A stretch of DNA of 64,000 nt from Alloyangia pacifica (GTDB lineage Bacteria > Pseudomonadota > Alphaproteobacteria > Rhodobacterales > Rhodobacteraceae): contig NZ_FOZW01000003.1 in assembly GCF_900116195.1 (NCBI RefSeq), forward strand, positions 62,001 through 126,000, written 5' to 3'. The position numbers were made by a program, and so were the translations under genes. Shown piece after piece: positions 36,375 to 48,936 of the stretch; positions within the stretch are counted from its first letter, which is position 1, and every line of letters begins with the position of its first letter. The notes under the pieces are model-generated. The model was not told where the DNA came from. It worked only from the letters and a program-made list of their open reading frames with translations, and made no database searches.

Positions 36375-36402
36375 GCCCCCCGTGTTCTCCAGCACGGGGG
36401 GC
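36375..36402 (+). terminator. Strong stem-loop after the secreted-protein gene
   Basis: CCCCCCGTG and CACGGGGGG form a 9-bp stem (10 with the flanking G-C pair) around an 8-base loop, 72 bases after the stop at 36303. No U-tract follows. Confidence 0.6.
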
Positions 36403-36488
36403 TCACGTATCGCGGATAACCAACGCGACTTCCGTGATCGCGACACACGTAATTCGCGAACACCTCCCATCCCATTCGCGTGATTTCA

Positions 36489-36518
36489 CTTGCAGACGAT
36501 CCCGCAGCCGCCCATCTT
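36489..36518 (+). promoter_or_regulatory. Candidate RpoH (sigma-32-type) promoter
   Basis: CTTGCA at 36489-36494 and GCCCATCT at 36510-36517 resemble the heat-shock sigma consensus (CTTGAA and CCCCATNT) with 15 bases between them. No coding gene lies downstream on the plus strand before an intrinsic terminator. Confidence 0.4.
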
Positions 36519-36523
36519 TCAGG

Positions 36524-36612
36524 CAGGAGGCACGTACTCCTGTCAGAACCTCCTGGAATCCAGGACCCTCGTGGGCGCCGGTGCCAATCCCTCGGCACCG
36601 GCGCTTTCCTTT
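36524..36612 (+). ncRNA. Candidate trans-acting small RNA with intrinsic terminator
   Basis: About 90 bases between a heat-shock-like promoter and a terminator contain two short hairpins, CAGGAG-GCACGTA-CTCCTG and CCTG-GAATC-CAGG, and two exposed CCTCC-type tracts able to pair with ribosome-binding sites. The start is estimated as 6-8 bases after the -10 element. No ORF on the plus strand is credible. The RNA would end 47 bases before the convergent queG stop. Confidence 0.4.
36575..36612 (+). terminator. Intrinsic terminator with no upstream coding gene
   Basis: GCGCCGGTGCC and GGCACCGGCGC make a perfect 11-bp stem with an 8-base loop, followed on the plus strand by TTTCCTTTCT. On the minus strand the downstream sequence is not U-rich, so it does not serve queG. 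Confidence 0.75.
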
Positions 36613-36658
36613 CTGCTTTGGCGGTCGAACAGGGCCCGCGGCGGCGATGTCGCCGAGC

Positions 36659-37738
36659 TCAGGACAGCTGCAACCGCGCCACCGCCCAGCGGGCCGCGTC
36701 ACGCACCGTCGCGTCGGCATCCTCGCACAAGCCCTGCGCCACCCCTCGCAGCTCTGCCCGGCCGGAGTTGCCGATGGCATAAAGCACATTGCGCACGAAG
36801 CGATCGCGCCCGATGCGCTTGATCGGCGAGCCGGAGAAGCGCGCCCGGAATTCTGCGTCGTCGAGCGCTGCCAGCTCTGCCAGCGGCGGCGACAGAAGAT
36901 CGTCGCGGGCGTGGTACTTCACCTCCGAGGCGACCTCGGCGAACTTGTTCCACGGGCAGGCGGCCAGGCAGTCGTCGCAGCCGTAGATGCGGTTGCCCAT
37001 CAACCCGCGCAGGTCCTCGTCCACCGGCCCATGATGCTCGATCGTCAGGTAGGAGATGCAGCGCCGGGCATCGAGCCGGTAGGGCGCCGGAAAGGCCGCG
37101 GTCGGGCAGGCATCGAGACATGCCCGGCACGAGCCGCAATGGTCCCGCTCGGCGCCATCGATCGGCAGCTCCAGCGTAGTGAAGATCGACCCCAGGAAGA
37201 ACCATGAGCCCAGCTCGCGGCTGACCAGATTGGTGTGCTTGCCTTGCCAGCCCAGCCCCGCCGCCTCACCGAGCGGCTTCTCCATCACCGGGGCGGTGTC
37301 GACGAAGACCTTGATCTGCGGGGCCTCGCCGTTCCCGCCTCCCGCGCGCGCACCGGCGTCGATCAGCCAGCGCCCCAGCCGCTTGAGCCGCTTCTTCACC
37401 ACGTCGTGGTAGTCGCGGTTCTGCGCGTAGACCGAGATCGCCGCCCGCTCCCGCTCCGCGAGCACGTCGCGCGGGTCATGGGCGGGTCCGTAGTTCTCGG
37501 CCAGCATGATCACCGAGCGCGCCTCGGGCCAGAGCGCCGCAGGGTTGCCGCGCCAATGGCTGCGCTCGGCCATCCAGCCCATCTGCCCGTGGTGCCCCGC
37601 CTCGAGAAAGGCCGCCAGCCGCTCGGCGACCTGTGGCACGTCCCACGGCCGGCAGACGCGGCAGGCGGAAAATCCCACCTCCGCCGCCTCGGCCAACAAT
37701 CGCGCCTTGAGGTCGTCCAAGCTCTCGCCCTTCCACAT
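36659..37738 (-). CDS. queG: Epoxyqueuosine reductase QueG
   Basis: A 359-residue cobalamin- and iron-sulfur-dependent enzyme that performs the last step of queuosine synthesis on tRNA. The two 4Fe-4S motifs ([13 protein letters not shown] and [13 protein letters not shown]) and the N-terminal corrinoid-binding region with [19 protein letters not shown] are present; a short helical HEAT-like repeat follows at the C terminus. The ATG at 37738 is chosen as the first Met; a dispersed repeat ends 5 bases upstream and no Shine-Dalgarno is visible. It follows the GST gene in the same direction. Confidence 0.93.
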   Translation of the reverse strand: MWKGESLDDLKARLLAEAAEVGFSACRVCRPWDVPQVAERLAAFLEAGHHGQMGWMAERSHWRGNPAALWPEARSVIMLAENYGPAHDPRDVLAERERAAISVYAQNRDYHDVVKKRLKRLGRWLIDAGARAGGGNGEAPQIKVFVDTAPVMEKPLGEAAGLGWQGKHTNLVSRELGSWFFLGSIFTTLELPIDGAERDHCGSCRACLDACPTAAFPAPYRLDARRCISYLTIEHHGPVDEDLRGLMGNRIYGCDDCLAACPWNKFAEVASEVKYHARDDLLSPPLAELAALDDAEFRARFSGSPIKRIGRDRFVRNVLYAIGNSGRAELRGVAQGLCEDADATVRDAARWAVARLQLS

Positions 37739-37743
37739 GGTCA

Positions 37744-37793
37744 AAATATCCCGGGGGTGAGGCGCGCCAGCGCCGAGGGGGCAGCGCCCCCTC
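37744..37793 (-). repeat. Dispersed palindromic repeat, copy 1
   Basis: Read on the minus strand this is GAGGGGGC..GCCCCCTC, a short spacer, GGCGCT, CGCGCCTC, CCCCCGG and ATATTT. The same order of blocks recurs at 55772-55820. It lies between the GST gene and queG, ending 5 bases before the queG start codon. Confidence 0.7.
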
Positions 37794-37823
37794 TCACCCG
37801 GCAACAGCCTCGGAAACTTCGCT

Positions 37824-38489
37824 TCAGAAGTCGAGGTCGGCGTAATGCGCAGGCTGCGGGAACCCGGGGACCTGATCGGCGAGGATCGAGCGGAATGCCG
37901 GGCGTGACTTGATCTTCGCGTACCAGTCCTTGACCACGGCCGAGCGGTTCCAGTCCACGTCGGAGATGTAGTCGAGCGACGACAGATGCGCCGCGGCGGC
38001 AAAATCGGCGAGGGTCATCACGTCGCCGGCCAGCCAGCGCCGGTGATCCAGCAACCACGCCATGTAGTCGAGGTGATACTTGATCGCCTTGGCCCCGGCC
38101 TTGACGTTGCCCGAGTCGGGAAAACCGGTCTTCATGATCTTCTTGTTCACCCGCTCGTAGAGCAGCTTCGACGTGACCTCATGGTGGAACTTGTCATCGA
38201 ACCAGGCGACCAGCCGGCGCACCTCGTAGCGCGCATCGGGCGAGCGCGGCAGTAGCGCGGGATCGGGGTACTTTTCCTCGAGCCATTCGCAGATCGCGGC
38301 GCTTTCGGACATGGTCTTGCCATCGATGCGCAGCACAGGGACCTTGCCCGCCGGGTTGCGGCGCAGGAAATCCGCATCCTGCTCCCAGTAGCGTTCTTCG
38401 ACCAGCTCGCATTCGATCTTCTTCTCGGCGAGGCTCAGGCGAACCTTGCGGCAAAAGGGCGAGAGCGGCAGGTGGTAAAGCTTTGCCAT
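37824..38489 (-). CDS. Glutathione S-transferase family protein
   Basis: A 221-residue protein with an N-terminal thioredoxin-fold domain (about 1-80; [16 protein letters not shown], then [13 protein letters not shown] and [12 protein letters not shown]) and an all-helical C-terminal domain. The SPFCRKVR motif places Ser or Cys at the active position. The substrate is unknown. The ATG at 38489 is chosen over an upstream extension that lacks the family start. Confidence 0.9.
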   Translation of the reverse strand: MAKLYHLPLSPFCRKVRLSLAEKKIECELVEERYWEQDADFLRRNPAGKVPVLRIDGKTMSESAAICEWLEEKYPDPALLPRSPDARYEVRRLVAWFDDKFHHEVTSKLLYERVNKKIMKTGFPDSGNVKAGAKAIKYHLDYMAWLLDHRRWLAGDVMTLADFAAAAHLSSLDYISDVDWNRSAVVKDWYAKIKSRPAFRSILADQVPGFPQPAHYADLDF

Positions 38490-38666
38490 TCGGGGAAGCG
38501 GCTCCGGGTCTGAAGGAAATCTCCCGCCTGTTTGCCGTGAAAGCGGCGGCGATTCAACTGGGCATGCAGACACGGGCGGGTGATGACCGGAGGGATCTCA
38601 TCCGGTGCTGGCAACGTGCAAAGGGGGCGCTGTTCCCCGCAGCGCCACTGGGCGGCGCGCGCACCC

Positions 38667-38690
38667 GGCGTATTTTCAAAGAGAAGAAGC
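38667..38690 (+). repeat. Dispersed short repeat, copy 1
   Basis: The run CGTATTTTCAAAGAGAAGAA, with GCAGG following, matches the left arm of the large inverted repeat at 52475-52500 (CGTATTTGGAAAAGAGAAGA, with AGCAGG following) apart from a few bases. It overlaps the end of the remnant gene. Confidence 0.6.
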
Positions 38691-38952
38691 AGGGACGTCG
38701 CAGCCGAACTGCACCCGCCTGCCGTTCACCGGCAGGCCGACGAGCCCCGGCACCGGAGTGCAATCGGAATCCGGCCATGCGGCTTTGCACGCGGGCGTGT
38801 AGAGCAGCAGCACGATCTCGAAACGCAGATCCCGGATGGCGCGGTAGCCGTCGCGCCCGATGCGGCGACCGTTGTACCAACTCCGCGCCGACGCAAGGGT
38901 GCCGCATGTCGCAGTCCTGCCGGTTCAGACCTCGATATGGGCCCGATAACAA
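38676..38952 (-). pseudogene. Frameshifted remnant of an unrecognised gene
   Basis: Two adjoining reading frames have strongly coding-like third positions (nearly all G or C). Upstream, from about 38952, one encodes a stretch ending RHPCVGAEL; downstream, from about 38876 to the stop at 38676, the other encodes YNGRRIGRDGYRAIRDLRFE, then LLLYTPACKAAWPDSDC and ends near VQFGCDVPASSL. Removing one G near 38878 would join them into one frame of about 90 residues. The 3' end (38667-38690) also carries a dispersed repeat. I do not recognise the protein; a sequencing error is equally possible. Confidence 0.4.
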
Positions 38953-39009
38953 ACGGCGGGTTCGTCTCGGGTCATCGCGCTTCGGACGCGGGCCTGCGTC
39001 TGCCCCGGC

Positions 39010-39759
39010 CTACTCGAAGCAGCGCGCCCGGCCGTCGCGGGCAATCGTCGCCGCGCCGTCGCGGATCTGCCCGGCACGGCGCTGCACGAAGTTCGAGGGA
39101 TTCGAGGCGGAGCGGTCCTTGGGATCAGGCAGGATCGCGGCAAGCCGCGCCGCCTGCGTCGAGGTCAGCTGAGACGGCTCGACGCCGAAGTAGTGGCGCG
39201 CGGCCGCCTTGATGCCGAAGACGCCCGCGTCGAACTCGGCGATGTTCATGTAGACCTCGAGGATGCGCCGCTTCGGCCAGAGCGCCTCCATCAGCGGGGT
39301 CAGCGAGGCCTCCAGCGCCTTGCGCGGCCAGCTCCGGCCCTGCCAGAGGAAGGCATTCTTCACCACCTGCTGGCTGATCGTCGAGGCCCCGCGGTTGCCT
39401 CCCTCGGCAATGGCGGCGCGGATCGCCCGCATGTCGAACCCCCAGTGGGTGCAGAAATTTGCGTCCTCGGCGGCGACCAGCGCACGCAGCACGACCGGCG
39501 CCACATTCTCGGCATCCACCCATTCGTAGGCCACCGGGGCACCCAGCCTGCGCCCCTCGCTCCACATGTAGAGCGTGCCCGGAGGATTGACGAAACGGTA
39601 GGCCAGCACCGCGAGACCGAGCAGCAGTGCCAGCACCACCGCCGCCTGCAGGGCGCGCGTGATCAGCCCGCGCAGCGGCTTTGATCGCCTTGCGGTGCTC
39701 TTCGTGCCCTTCGCGGGTTTCTTCGTTTTGCATCTGGTGGTTTTTGCTGCTCGCGCCAT
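39010..39759 (-). CDS. mtgA: Monofunctional biosynthetic peptidoglycan transglycosylase
   Basis: A 249-residue GT51 enzyme that polymerises lipid II glycan chains. A Lys/Arg-rich cytoplasmic start precedes one membrane anchor (about residues 35-55), then the catalytic domain: AAEDANFCTHWGFD contains the essential Glu, with NRGASTISQQVVKN and RRILEVYMNIAEFDAGVFG following. No transpeptidase domain is attached. It lies in the same direction as, and 112 bases after, the gltB gene. Confidence 0.95.
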   Translation of the reverse strand: MARAAKTTRCKTKKPAKGTKSTARRSKPLRGLITRALQAAVVLALLLGLAVLAYRFVNPPGTLYMWSEGRRLGAPVAYEWVDAENVAPVVLRALVAAEDANFCTHWGFDMRAIRAAIAEGGNRGASTISQQVVKNAFLWQGRSWPRKALEASLTPLMEALWPKRRILEVYMNIAEFDAGVFGIKAAARHYFGVEPSQLTSTQAARLAAILPDPKDRSASNPSNFVQRRAGQIRDGAATIARDGRARCFE

Positions 39760-39815
39760 GGCGCAGATCTACACGGCTGCGCGCACATGGAAAAGCGCTC
39801 TGCGATGCTGCGCAA

Positions 39816-39845
39816 CGGAAAACGCCCGGACCAGCGGTCCGGGCG
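39816..39845 (-). terminator. Rho-independent terminator of gltB
   Basis: CGCCCGGACC pairs with GGTCCGGGCG around a 3-base loop, followed on the minus strand by TTTTCC. It starts 27 bases after the gltB stop. Confidence 0.88.
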
Positions 39846-39871
39846 CGTCACCTTTGCGGGATCGGGCGGGC

Positions 39872-44413
<4,542 letters not shown>

Positions 44414-44549
44414 GGCTTAGCACCTCCATGGAAGGCCGCCGGGGCGGCCGGGATACGTGGCTGGCGCGCAAGGGCGCCGAATGAAATGGCGCGTCATCGC
44501 GCCGGAATTCTGTGTCGCGGCTCAGGCGCCGCGGTTTTGGTCCTGCGGC

Positions 44550-44987
44550 TCAGGCGCCGCTGACGTCCGCACCGAATTTCTTCAGCGTCTCGGCGCGAGT
44601 GTATTTCGGGTGGCCCCCGGTGAGCGCCCAGCTGTCGGGCTTCTCGTCGGCGAAGATCTCGCTCTTCATCTCGAAGCCGTTGCCGTCGTCCAGAAGCCCA
44701 AGGCAGACCTCGTACTCCCCTGCCCCATCGACGCCCTTGTCGTAGCGGTACCAGAGCACCGAGCCGCAGGTCCCGCAGAAGTGCCGCGAAGCCCAATCCG
44801 AGCTACGGAAGCTGCGGATCGCATCGGCACCCTCGATCGAGATCGCCGCCTCGGGCACGTTCACCGCGAACAGCGCCGATCCGGCCCAGCGGCGGCACTG
44901 CTCGCAATGGCAGACGCCGAAGCTGCCGAACTCGGTCACGGTGAAGCGTACCGCGCCGCAGAGGCATTGTCCGGTCTTCTGCGTCAT
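44550..44987 (-). CDS. GFA/CENP-V family zinc protein
   Basis: A 145-residue protein of the glutathione-dependent formaldehyde-activating (GFA) fold. Zinc Cys motifs are GQCLCGAVRF, GVCHCEQCRR and HFCGTCGSVLWYRYD. Few members are experimentally proven to act on formaldehyde, so the function is unresolved. It lies between gltD and gltB on the same strand and may be co-transcribed with them; an inverted repeat lies just upstream (45052-45092). Confidence 0.9.
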   Translation of the reverse strand: MTQKTGQCLCGAVRFTVTEFGSFGVCHCEQCRRWAGSALFAVNVPEAAISIEGADAIRSFRSSDWASRHFCGTCGSVLWYRYDKGVDGAGEYEVCLGLLDDGNGFEMKSEIFADEKPDSWALTGGHPKYTRAETLKKFGADVSGA

Positions 44988-45051
44988 GCACCGCTCCTTT
45001 TTCGGCGAGGGTCAGCGCCGCTGACCTCTCCTTGGGCGTGGGTTTCGGGGG

Positions 45052-45092
45052 ATGCACACCCCATGCGCATGTCCTGTGCATGGGATGTGCAT
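45052..45092. repeat. 41-bp imperfect inverted repeat downstream of gltD
   Basis: ATGCACA-N2-CCATGC is matched by GCATGG-N2-TGTGCAT, separated by 11 bases. It lies 14 bases after the gltD stop and before the GFA gene. No U-tract follows; it may stabilise RNA ends or bind a regulator. Confidence 0.7.
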
Positions 45093-45105
45093 TGCGGGTG
45101 TGGCC

Positions 45106-46545
45106 TTACTCGGCGGCGATGGCCGCGAGCTTATCGAAGTCCTTCAGCACGTGCTCGGCGCAGTCGCGGCCGTCACGGATCGCCCAGACCACGAGGCTGG
45201 CGCCGCGCACGATGTCGCCCACCGCGTAGACGCCCGGCAGCGCCGTCCGGCCCGAGGTGAACTCGGCCTTCACGGTGCCCCAGCGGGTGACTTCAAGCTC
45301 GGGCGCGCCCCAGAGGGTCTGCAGTTCCTCGGGCTCGAAGCCGAGCGCCTTGATCACCAGATCAGCGGGCTCTTCGTAGTCGGCGCCTTCGATCAGTTCC
45401 GGGGCCTGACGGCCGGTGGCGTCGGGATGGCCGAGGCGCATCTTCTGCACCATCACCGCCTCGACGGTCTCATCGCCCTTGAAGCCCTTCGGCGCGGTCA
45501 GCCACTCGAACTGCACGCCCTCTTCCTCGGCGTTCGCGGTCTCGCGCTGCGAGCCGGGCATGTTGGCACGGTCGCGACGATAGAGGCATTTCACGCTCTC
45601 CGCGCCTTGGCGGATCGCTGTGCGCAGGCAGTCCATGGCGGTGTCACCGCCGCCGATGACCACGACCTTCTTGCCCTTGGCGTTCAGCTCGCCGCTTTCG
45701 AACTCGGGCACGGTGTCGCCGAAGTTGGCGGTGCGGTTCGAGGCAGTGAGATAGTCGATCGCCTTGACGATGCCCTTGGCACCCGCGCCCGGGCCACGCA
45801 GGTCGCGCGACTTGTAAACGCCGGTGGCGATGATCACCGCGTCATGCTGATCGCGGATCTCGTCGAAGCTCAGGTCTTCGCCGACGTTGCAGTTGAAGAC
45901 AAAGCGTACACCGCCGTCCTCGAGCTGCTTGATGCGGCGCATGACCACGTCTTTCTCGAGCTTGAAGCCCGGGATGCCGTAGGTCAGCAGGCCGCCGCCA
46001 CGGTCGTAGCGGTCATAGACGGTCACCTGCACGCCGGCACGGCGCAGCATGTCAGCCGCCGCAAGCCCGCCGGGGCCCGCGCCGATGATGCCGACGCTCT
46101 CGTCACGCTCGGAAACCGGCGCGGCGGGCTTCACCCAGCCCTGCTCCCAAGCGGTGTCGGTGATGTATTTTTCGACAGAGCCGATGGTCACTGTTCCGTG
46201 ACCGGACTGCTCGATCACGCAGTTGCCTTCGCACAGACGGTCCTGCGGGCAGATGCGACCGCAGATTTCCGGGAAGGTGTTGGTGGCCTGGCTGATTTCG
46301 TAGGCTTCCTCCAGACGGCCGGTCGCGGTGAGGCGCAGCCAGTCGGGGATGTTGTTGTGCAGAGGGCAGTGGGACTGGCAATAGGGCACGCCACACTGGC
46401 TGCAGCGGCTCGCCTGCTCCTCGGCCTTGGCCTTTGCGAACTCAGCATAAATTTCGTCGAAGTCGTGGCTGCGGACGGAGGCCTCCCGCTTCTCGGGCAT
46501 GTCGCGCTCGATCTTCACGAATTTCAGCATGGGTTGCTTTGCCAT
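45106..46545 (-). CDS. gltD: Glutamate synthase (NADPH) small subunit
   Basis: A 479-residue FAD/NADPH flavoprotein that feeds electrons to GltB. The N-terminal cysteines (CSQCGVPYCQSHCP and CGRICPQDRLCEGNC) bind two 4Fe-4S clusters; GIIGAGPGGLAAADMLRRAG is the FAD dinucleotide motif and VVVIGGGDTAMDCLRTAIRQG the NADPH motif. It is normally adjacent to gltB; here one gene intervenes. Its upstream region (46546-46770) is unusually AT-rich and contains a minus-strand terminator-like hairpin. Confidence 0.98.
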   Translation of the reverse strand: MAKQPMLKFVKIERDMPEKREASVRSHDFDEIYAEFAKAKAEEQASRCSQCGVPYCQSHCPLHNNIPDWLRLTATGRLEEAYEISQATNTFPEICGRICPQDRLCEGNCVIEQSGHGTVTIGSVEKYITDTAWEQGWVKPAAPVSERDESVGIIGAGPGGLAAADMLRRAGVQVTVYDRYDRGGGLLTYGIPGFKLEKDVVMRRIKQLEDGGVRFVFNCNVGEDLSFDEIRDQHDAVIIATGVYKSRDLRGPGAGAKGIVKAIDYLTASNRTANFGDTVPEFESGELNAKGKKVVVIGGGDTAMDCLRTAIRQGAESVKCLYRRDRANMPGSQRETANAEEEGVQFEWLTAPKGFKGDETVEAVMVQKMRLGHPDATGRQAPELIEGADYEEPADLVIKALGFEPEELQTLWGAPELEVTRWGTVKAEFTSGRTALPGVYAVGDIVRGASLVVWAIRDGRDCAEHVLKDFDKLAAIAAE

Positions 46546-46674
46546 GATGCCTTGTCTCCAAGCAAATCAATCGGTCGGGCTTGCTTACTTAAACTCGAAA
46601 CCAAATAAAAGTCACACATGCTGACCTATATTGATAAAAATTTGGCTCGAAGCTCGCAGCGCACCCCAAGGTGA

Positions 46675-46700
46675 TCAAAAAATAGGTCCGAAAACGGACC
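46675..46700 (-). terminator. Terminator-like hairpin in the gltD leader region
   Basis: GGTCCG-TTTT-CGGACC is a perfect 6-bp stem followed on the minus strand by TATTTTTTG. It points toward gltD, 130 bases upstream of its start, so it could be an attenuator or stop a small leader RNA. Confidence 0.55.
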
Positions 46701-46770
46701 AAATTCGCTCTTTCCCCCTGAAAACCAACAACCTATAGCGAAAGGGCCATTTAAGCGGAGACCTGCGTTC

Positions 46771-47574
46771 ATGCCCCTGTCTCAACTGATTATCCTCGCG
46801 CTCATCCAGGGTATCACCGAGTTTCTCCCCATTTCCTCGTCAGGTCACCTGATTCTCCTGCCAGGGCTGACCGGCATGCAGGACCAGGGACAGGTCATCG
46901 ACGTTGCAGTTCATGTCGGAACTCTCTTTGCGGTCGTGCTCTACTTCTGGTCGGACGTCCGCGTGGGACTGGCCGGCATCCCCCGCATGCTGACCGGCAA
47001 GATCGACACCCCCGGCTCCAAGCTCGCCTTCCTGCTCGCCGTCGCCACCGTGCCGGTGATCCTCGTCGGGCTGATCCTCAACCTGACCGGCCTCTCGGAC
47101 ATGCTGCGATCGATCGCGGTGATCGGATGGACGATGCTGATCTTCGGCGTCGTGCTGTGGTGGGCCGACCAGAAAGGCCCGGTCGAGAAGACCGAGGCGG
47201 ACTGGACTCTCAAGGATGCCATCAAGCTCGGCCTGTGGCAGGCCGTGGCGCTGATTCCCGGCACCTCGCGCTCTGGCATCACCATCACCGGCGCCCGGCA
47301 GATGGGCTACAAGCGCCACGACGCGGCGAAGATCTCGATGCTCATGTCGATCCCGACAATCTTTGCCTCCGGCGTGCTTCTCGGGGCCGAGGTGATCGGC
47401 ACCGCCGACGCGCAGGCAGCAAGGGACGGCGCGATCGCCGCGGGCTTCGCCTTCGTCTCGGCGCTGCTCGCACTGACGCTGATGATGCGGCTGCTGCGCT
47501 CGGTGAGCTTCACGCCCTACGTGATCTACCGGGTGGTCCTCGGGGTCATCCTGCTGGTCATCGCCTACAGCTGA
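46771..47574 (+). CDS. uppP: Undecaprenyl-diphosphate phosphatase
   Basis: A 267-residue membrane enzyme of the UppP/BacA family that recycles the lipid carrier for cell-wall synthesis. The motifs EFLPISSSGHL and PGTSRSGITITGA, both needed for catalysis, are present, among about eight membrane segments. It is divergent from gltD and followed by a strong hairpin. Confidence 0.96.
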   Translation: MPLSQLIILALIQGITEFLPISSSGHLILLPGLTGMQDQGQVIDVAVHVGTLFAVVLYFWSDVRVGLAGIPRMLTGKIDTPGSKLAFLLAVATVPVILVGLILNLTGLSDMLRSIAVIGWTMLIFGVVLWWADQKGPVEKTEADWTLKDAIKLGLWQAVALIPGTSRSGITITGARQMGYKRHDAAKISMLMSIPTIFASGVLLGAEVIGTADAQAARDGAIAAGFAFVSALLALTLMMRLLRSVSFTPYVIYRVVLGVILLVIAYS

Positions 47575-47592
47575 GGACCCCTAGAAAAGAAG

Positions 47593-47622
47593 GGCCCCGG
47601 AGTTCGGGGAAACTCCGGGGCC
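47593..47622. terminator. Bidirectional stem-loop between uppP and rlmH
   Basis: GGCCCCGGAGTT and AACTCCGGGGCC form a perfect 12-bp stem with a 6-base loop, 18 bases after the uppP stop. On the plus strand GTTG follows and on the minus strand CTTCTTTTC follows. The next about 210 bases to rlmH show no gene. Confidence 0.78.
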
Positions 47623-47833
47623 GTTGATCTGCCCGGGACCGGCGGGGGAGCCGGCAGGGACAGTAGAAGGGCAGTCAACCTCGCTCGTCTTCACAGCTGC
47701 GCGACGGTGCGATAAGTGCAGCTAAATCAGGGATTTCGGAGTTTGCAACGCGGGGTTTGCATTCGCGCGGATTCCCGCCGTGCGCGAGTCCGTCGACAGG
47801 CAGGAAACCGCCGACGCGAAAACCTACACAAAA

Positions 47834-48304
47834 TCAAACTCGGTGGTAGGGGCTGCCCGCCAGAATGGACGCGCCACGGTAGAGCTGTTCGGACAGCATG
47901 ACCCTCACCAGCATGTGCGGCCAGACCATCTGGCCAAAGCTGAGTGCCATGTCCGCCTCGGCCCGCAGCGACGGGTCGATCCCATCGGCACCGCCGATGA
48001 CAAAGGCCAGATCACCCGTGCCGGCATCGCGAATGTCGCCCAGTTGCCGGGCAAATTCCGGCGAGCTCATCAGCTTTCCGCGCTCATCGAGGATGCAGAG
48101 CCGCGCCCCCGAGGGAATCGCCTTGCGCAGCAGCGCGGCCTCCGCCGCCATGCCGCCGCCCTTGCGGTCTTCAACCTCGGTCACGGATACCGGACCCAGT
48201 CCCAGCGCCCGCCCCGTACGGTCGAAGCGCTTGAGATAATCGTCAATCAGATCGCGCTCGGGGCCGGCCCGCAGGCGGCCCACGACGCAGAGATGCACGC
48301 GCAT
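47834..48304 (-). CDS. rlmH: 23S rRNA (pseudouridine1915-N3)-methyltransferase
   Basis: A 156-residue SPOUT-fold methyltransferase that acts on helix 69 of 23S rRNA in assembled ribosomes. The SAM-binding knot (FVIGGADG) and the conserved C-terminal YHR in SPYHRV are present. It lies 12 bases after rsfS on the same strand, the usual bacterial arrangement. Confidence 0.97.
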   Translation of the reverse strand: MRVHLCVVGRLRAGPERDLIDDYLKRFDRTGRALGLGPVSVTEVEDRKGGGMAAEAALLRKAIPSGARLCILDERGKLMSSPEFARQLGDIRDAGTGDLAFVIGGADGIDPSLRAEADMALSFGQMVWPHMLVRVMLSEQLYRGASILAGSPYHRV

Positions 48305-48316
48305 GAACGCTCCCGG

Positions 48317-48754
48317 TCAGGTCGCGCTCTGGGTCACCTTGCCCAGCGGCATCCACATCTTCTCGAGCTGGTAGAACTCGCGCACCTCGGGACGGAACAC
48401 GTGGACGATCACGTCGCCCGCGTCGATCAGCACCCAATCGCCGGTCTCTTCGCCCTCGGTCTTGCACAGGACGCCAAGCTCATGCTTCAGATCCTCGGCG
48501 AGCTTCTGCGCGATCGAGGCCACCTGCCGCGACGAACGCCCCGAGCAGATCACCATATGGTCGCAGACGGAGGTCTTGCCGCGCAGGTCGATCTGCACGG
48601 TCTCTTCCGCCTTGTTGTCGTCGAGAGACTTGAGGACGGCGGCAAGAATAAGCTCGCTCGTAACCTCGGTGTGGGTCAGCCCGCTCATGGGCATCCCCGC
48701 AACAGCGGCACCGGCCGCATCGGCAGTAAGTGACAGGACATTGTCCTCCTTCAT
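48317..48754 (-). CDS. rsfS: Ribosomal silencing factor RsfS
   Basis: A protein of about 145 residues of the RsfS/Iojap family that binds uL14 and blocks subunit joining when translation is limited. The conserved block SVCDHMVICSGRSSRQVASIA and the C-terminal FRPEVREFYQLEKMW are clear. The start is uncertain: ATG at 48754 is taken, but ATG at 48688 would give the common 120-residue form and one at 48802 a longer one; none has a good Shine-Dalgarno. Confidence 0.92.
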   Translation of the reverse strand: MKEDNVLSLTADAAGAAVAGMPMSGLTHTEVTSELILAAVLKSLDDNKAEETVQIDLRGKTSVCDHMVICSGRSSRQVASIAQKLAEDLKHELGVLCKTEGEETGDWVLIDAGDVIVHVFRPEVREFYQLEKMWMPLGKVTQSAT

Positions 48755-48936
48755 GGCACGCGCCGAATGTGACCCCGGCGCCGGGCCCTTATAAGATAGC
48801 ATCGGAGAGGGCTTTTCTCAACGTTGCGGCGAAAGATCGCCCCTTATCCGGGACAGCGGGCTGATTCAACGCCTAAAACGGTGGGGCGCGACAAGGCGCC
48901 CCACGCGCGACTCGGGTCCATTGTCGGCTGCGGCGC

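Noticed and set aside
36375..36402. The hairpin as part of the candidate small RNA
   Set aside because: It lies upstream of the heat-shock-like promoter and is better placed as the end of the preceding secreted-protein transcript.
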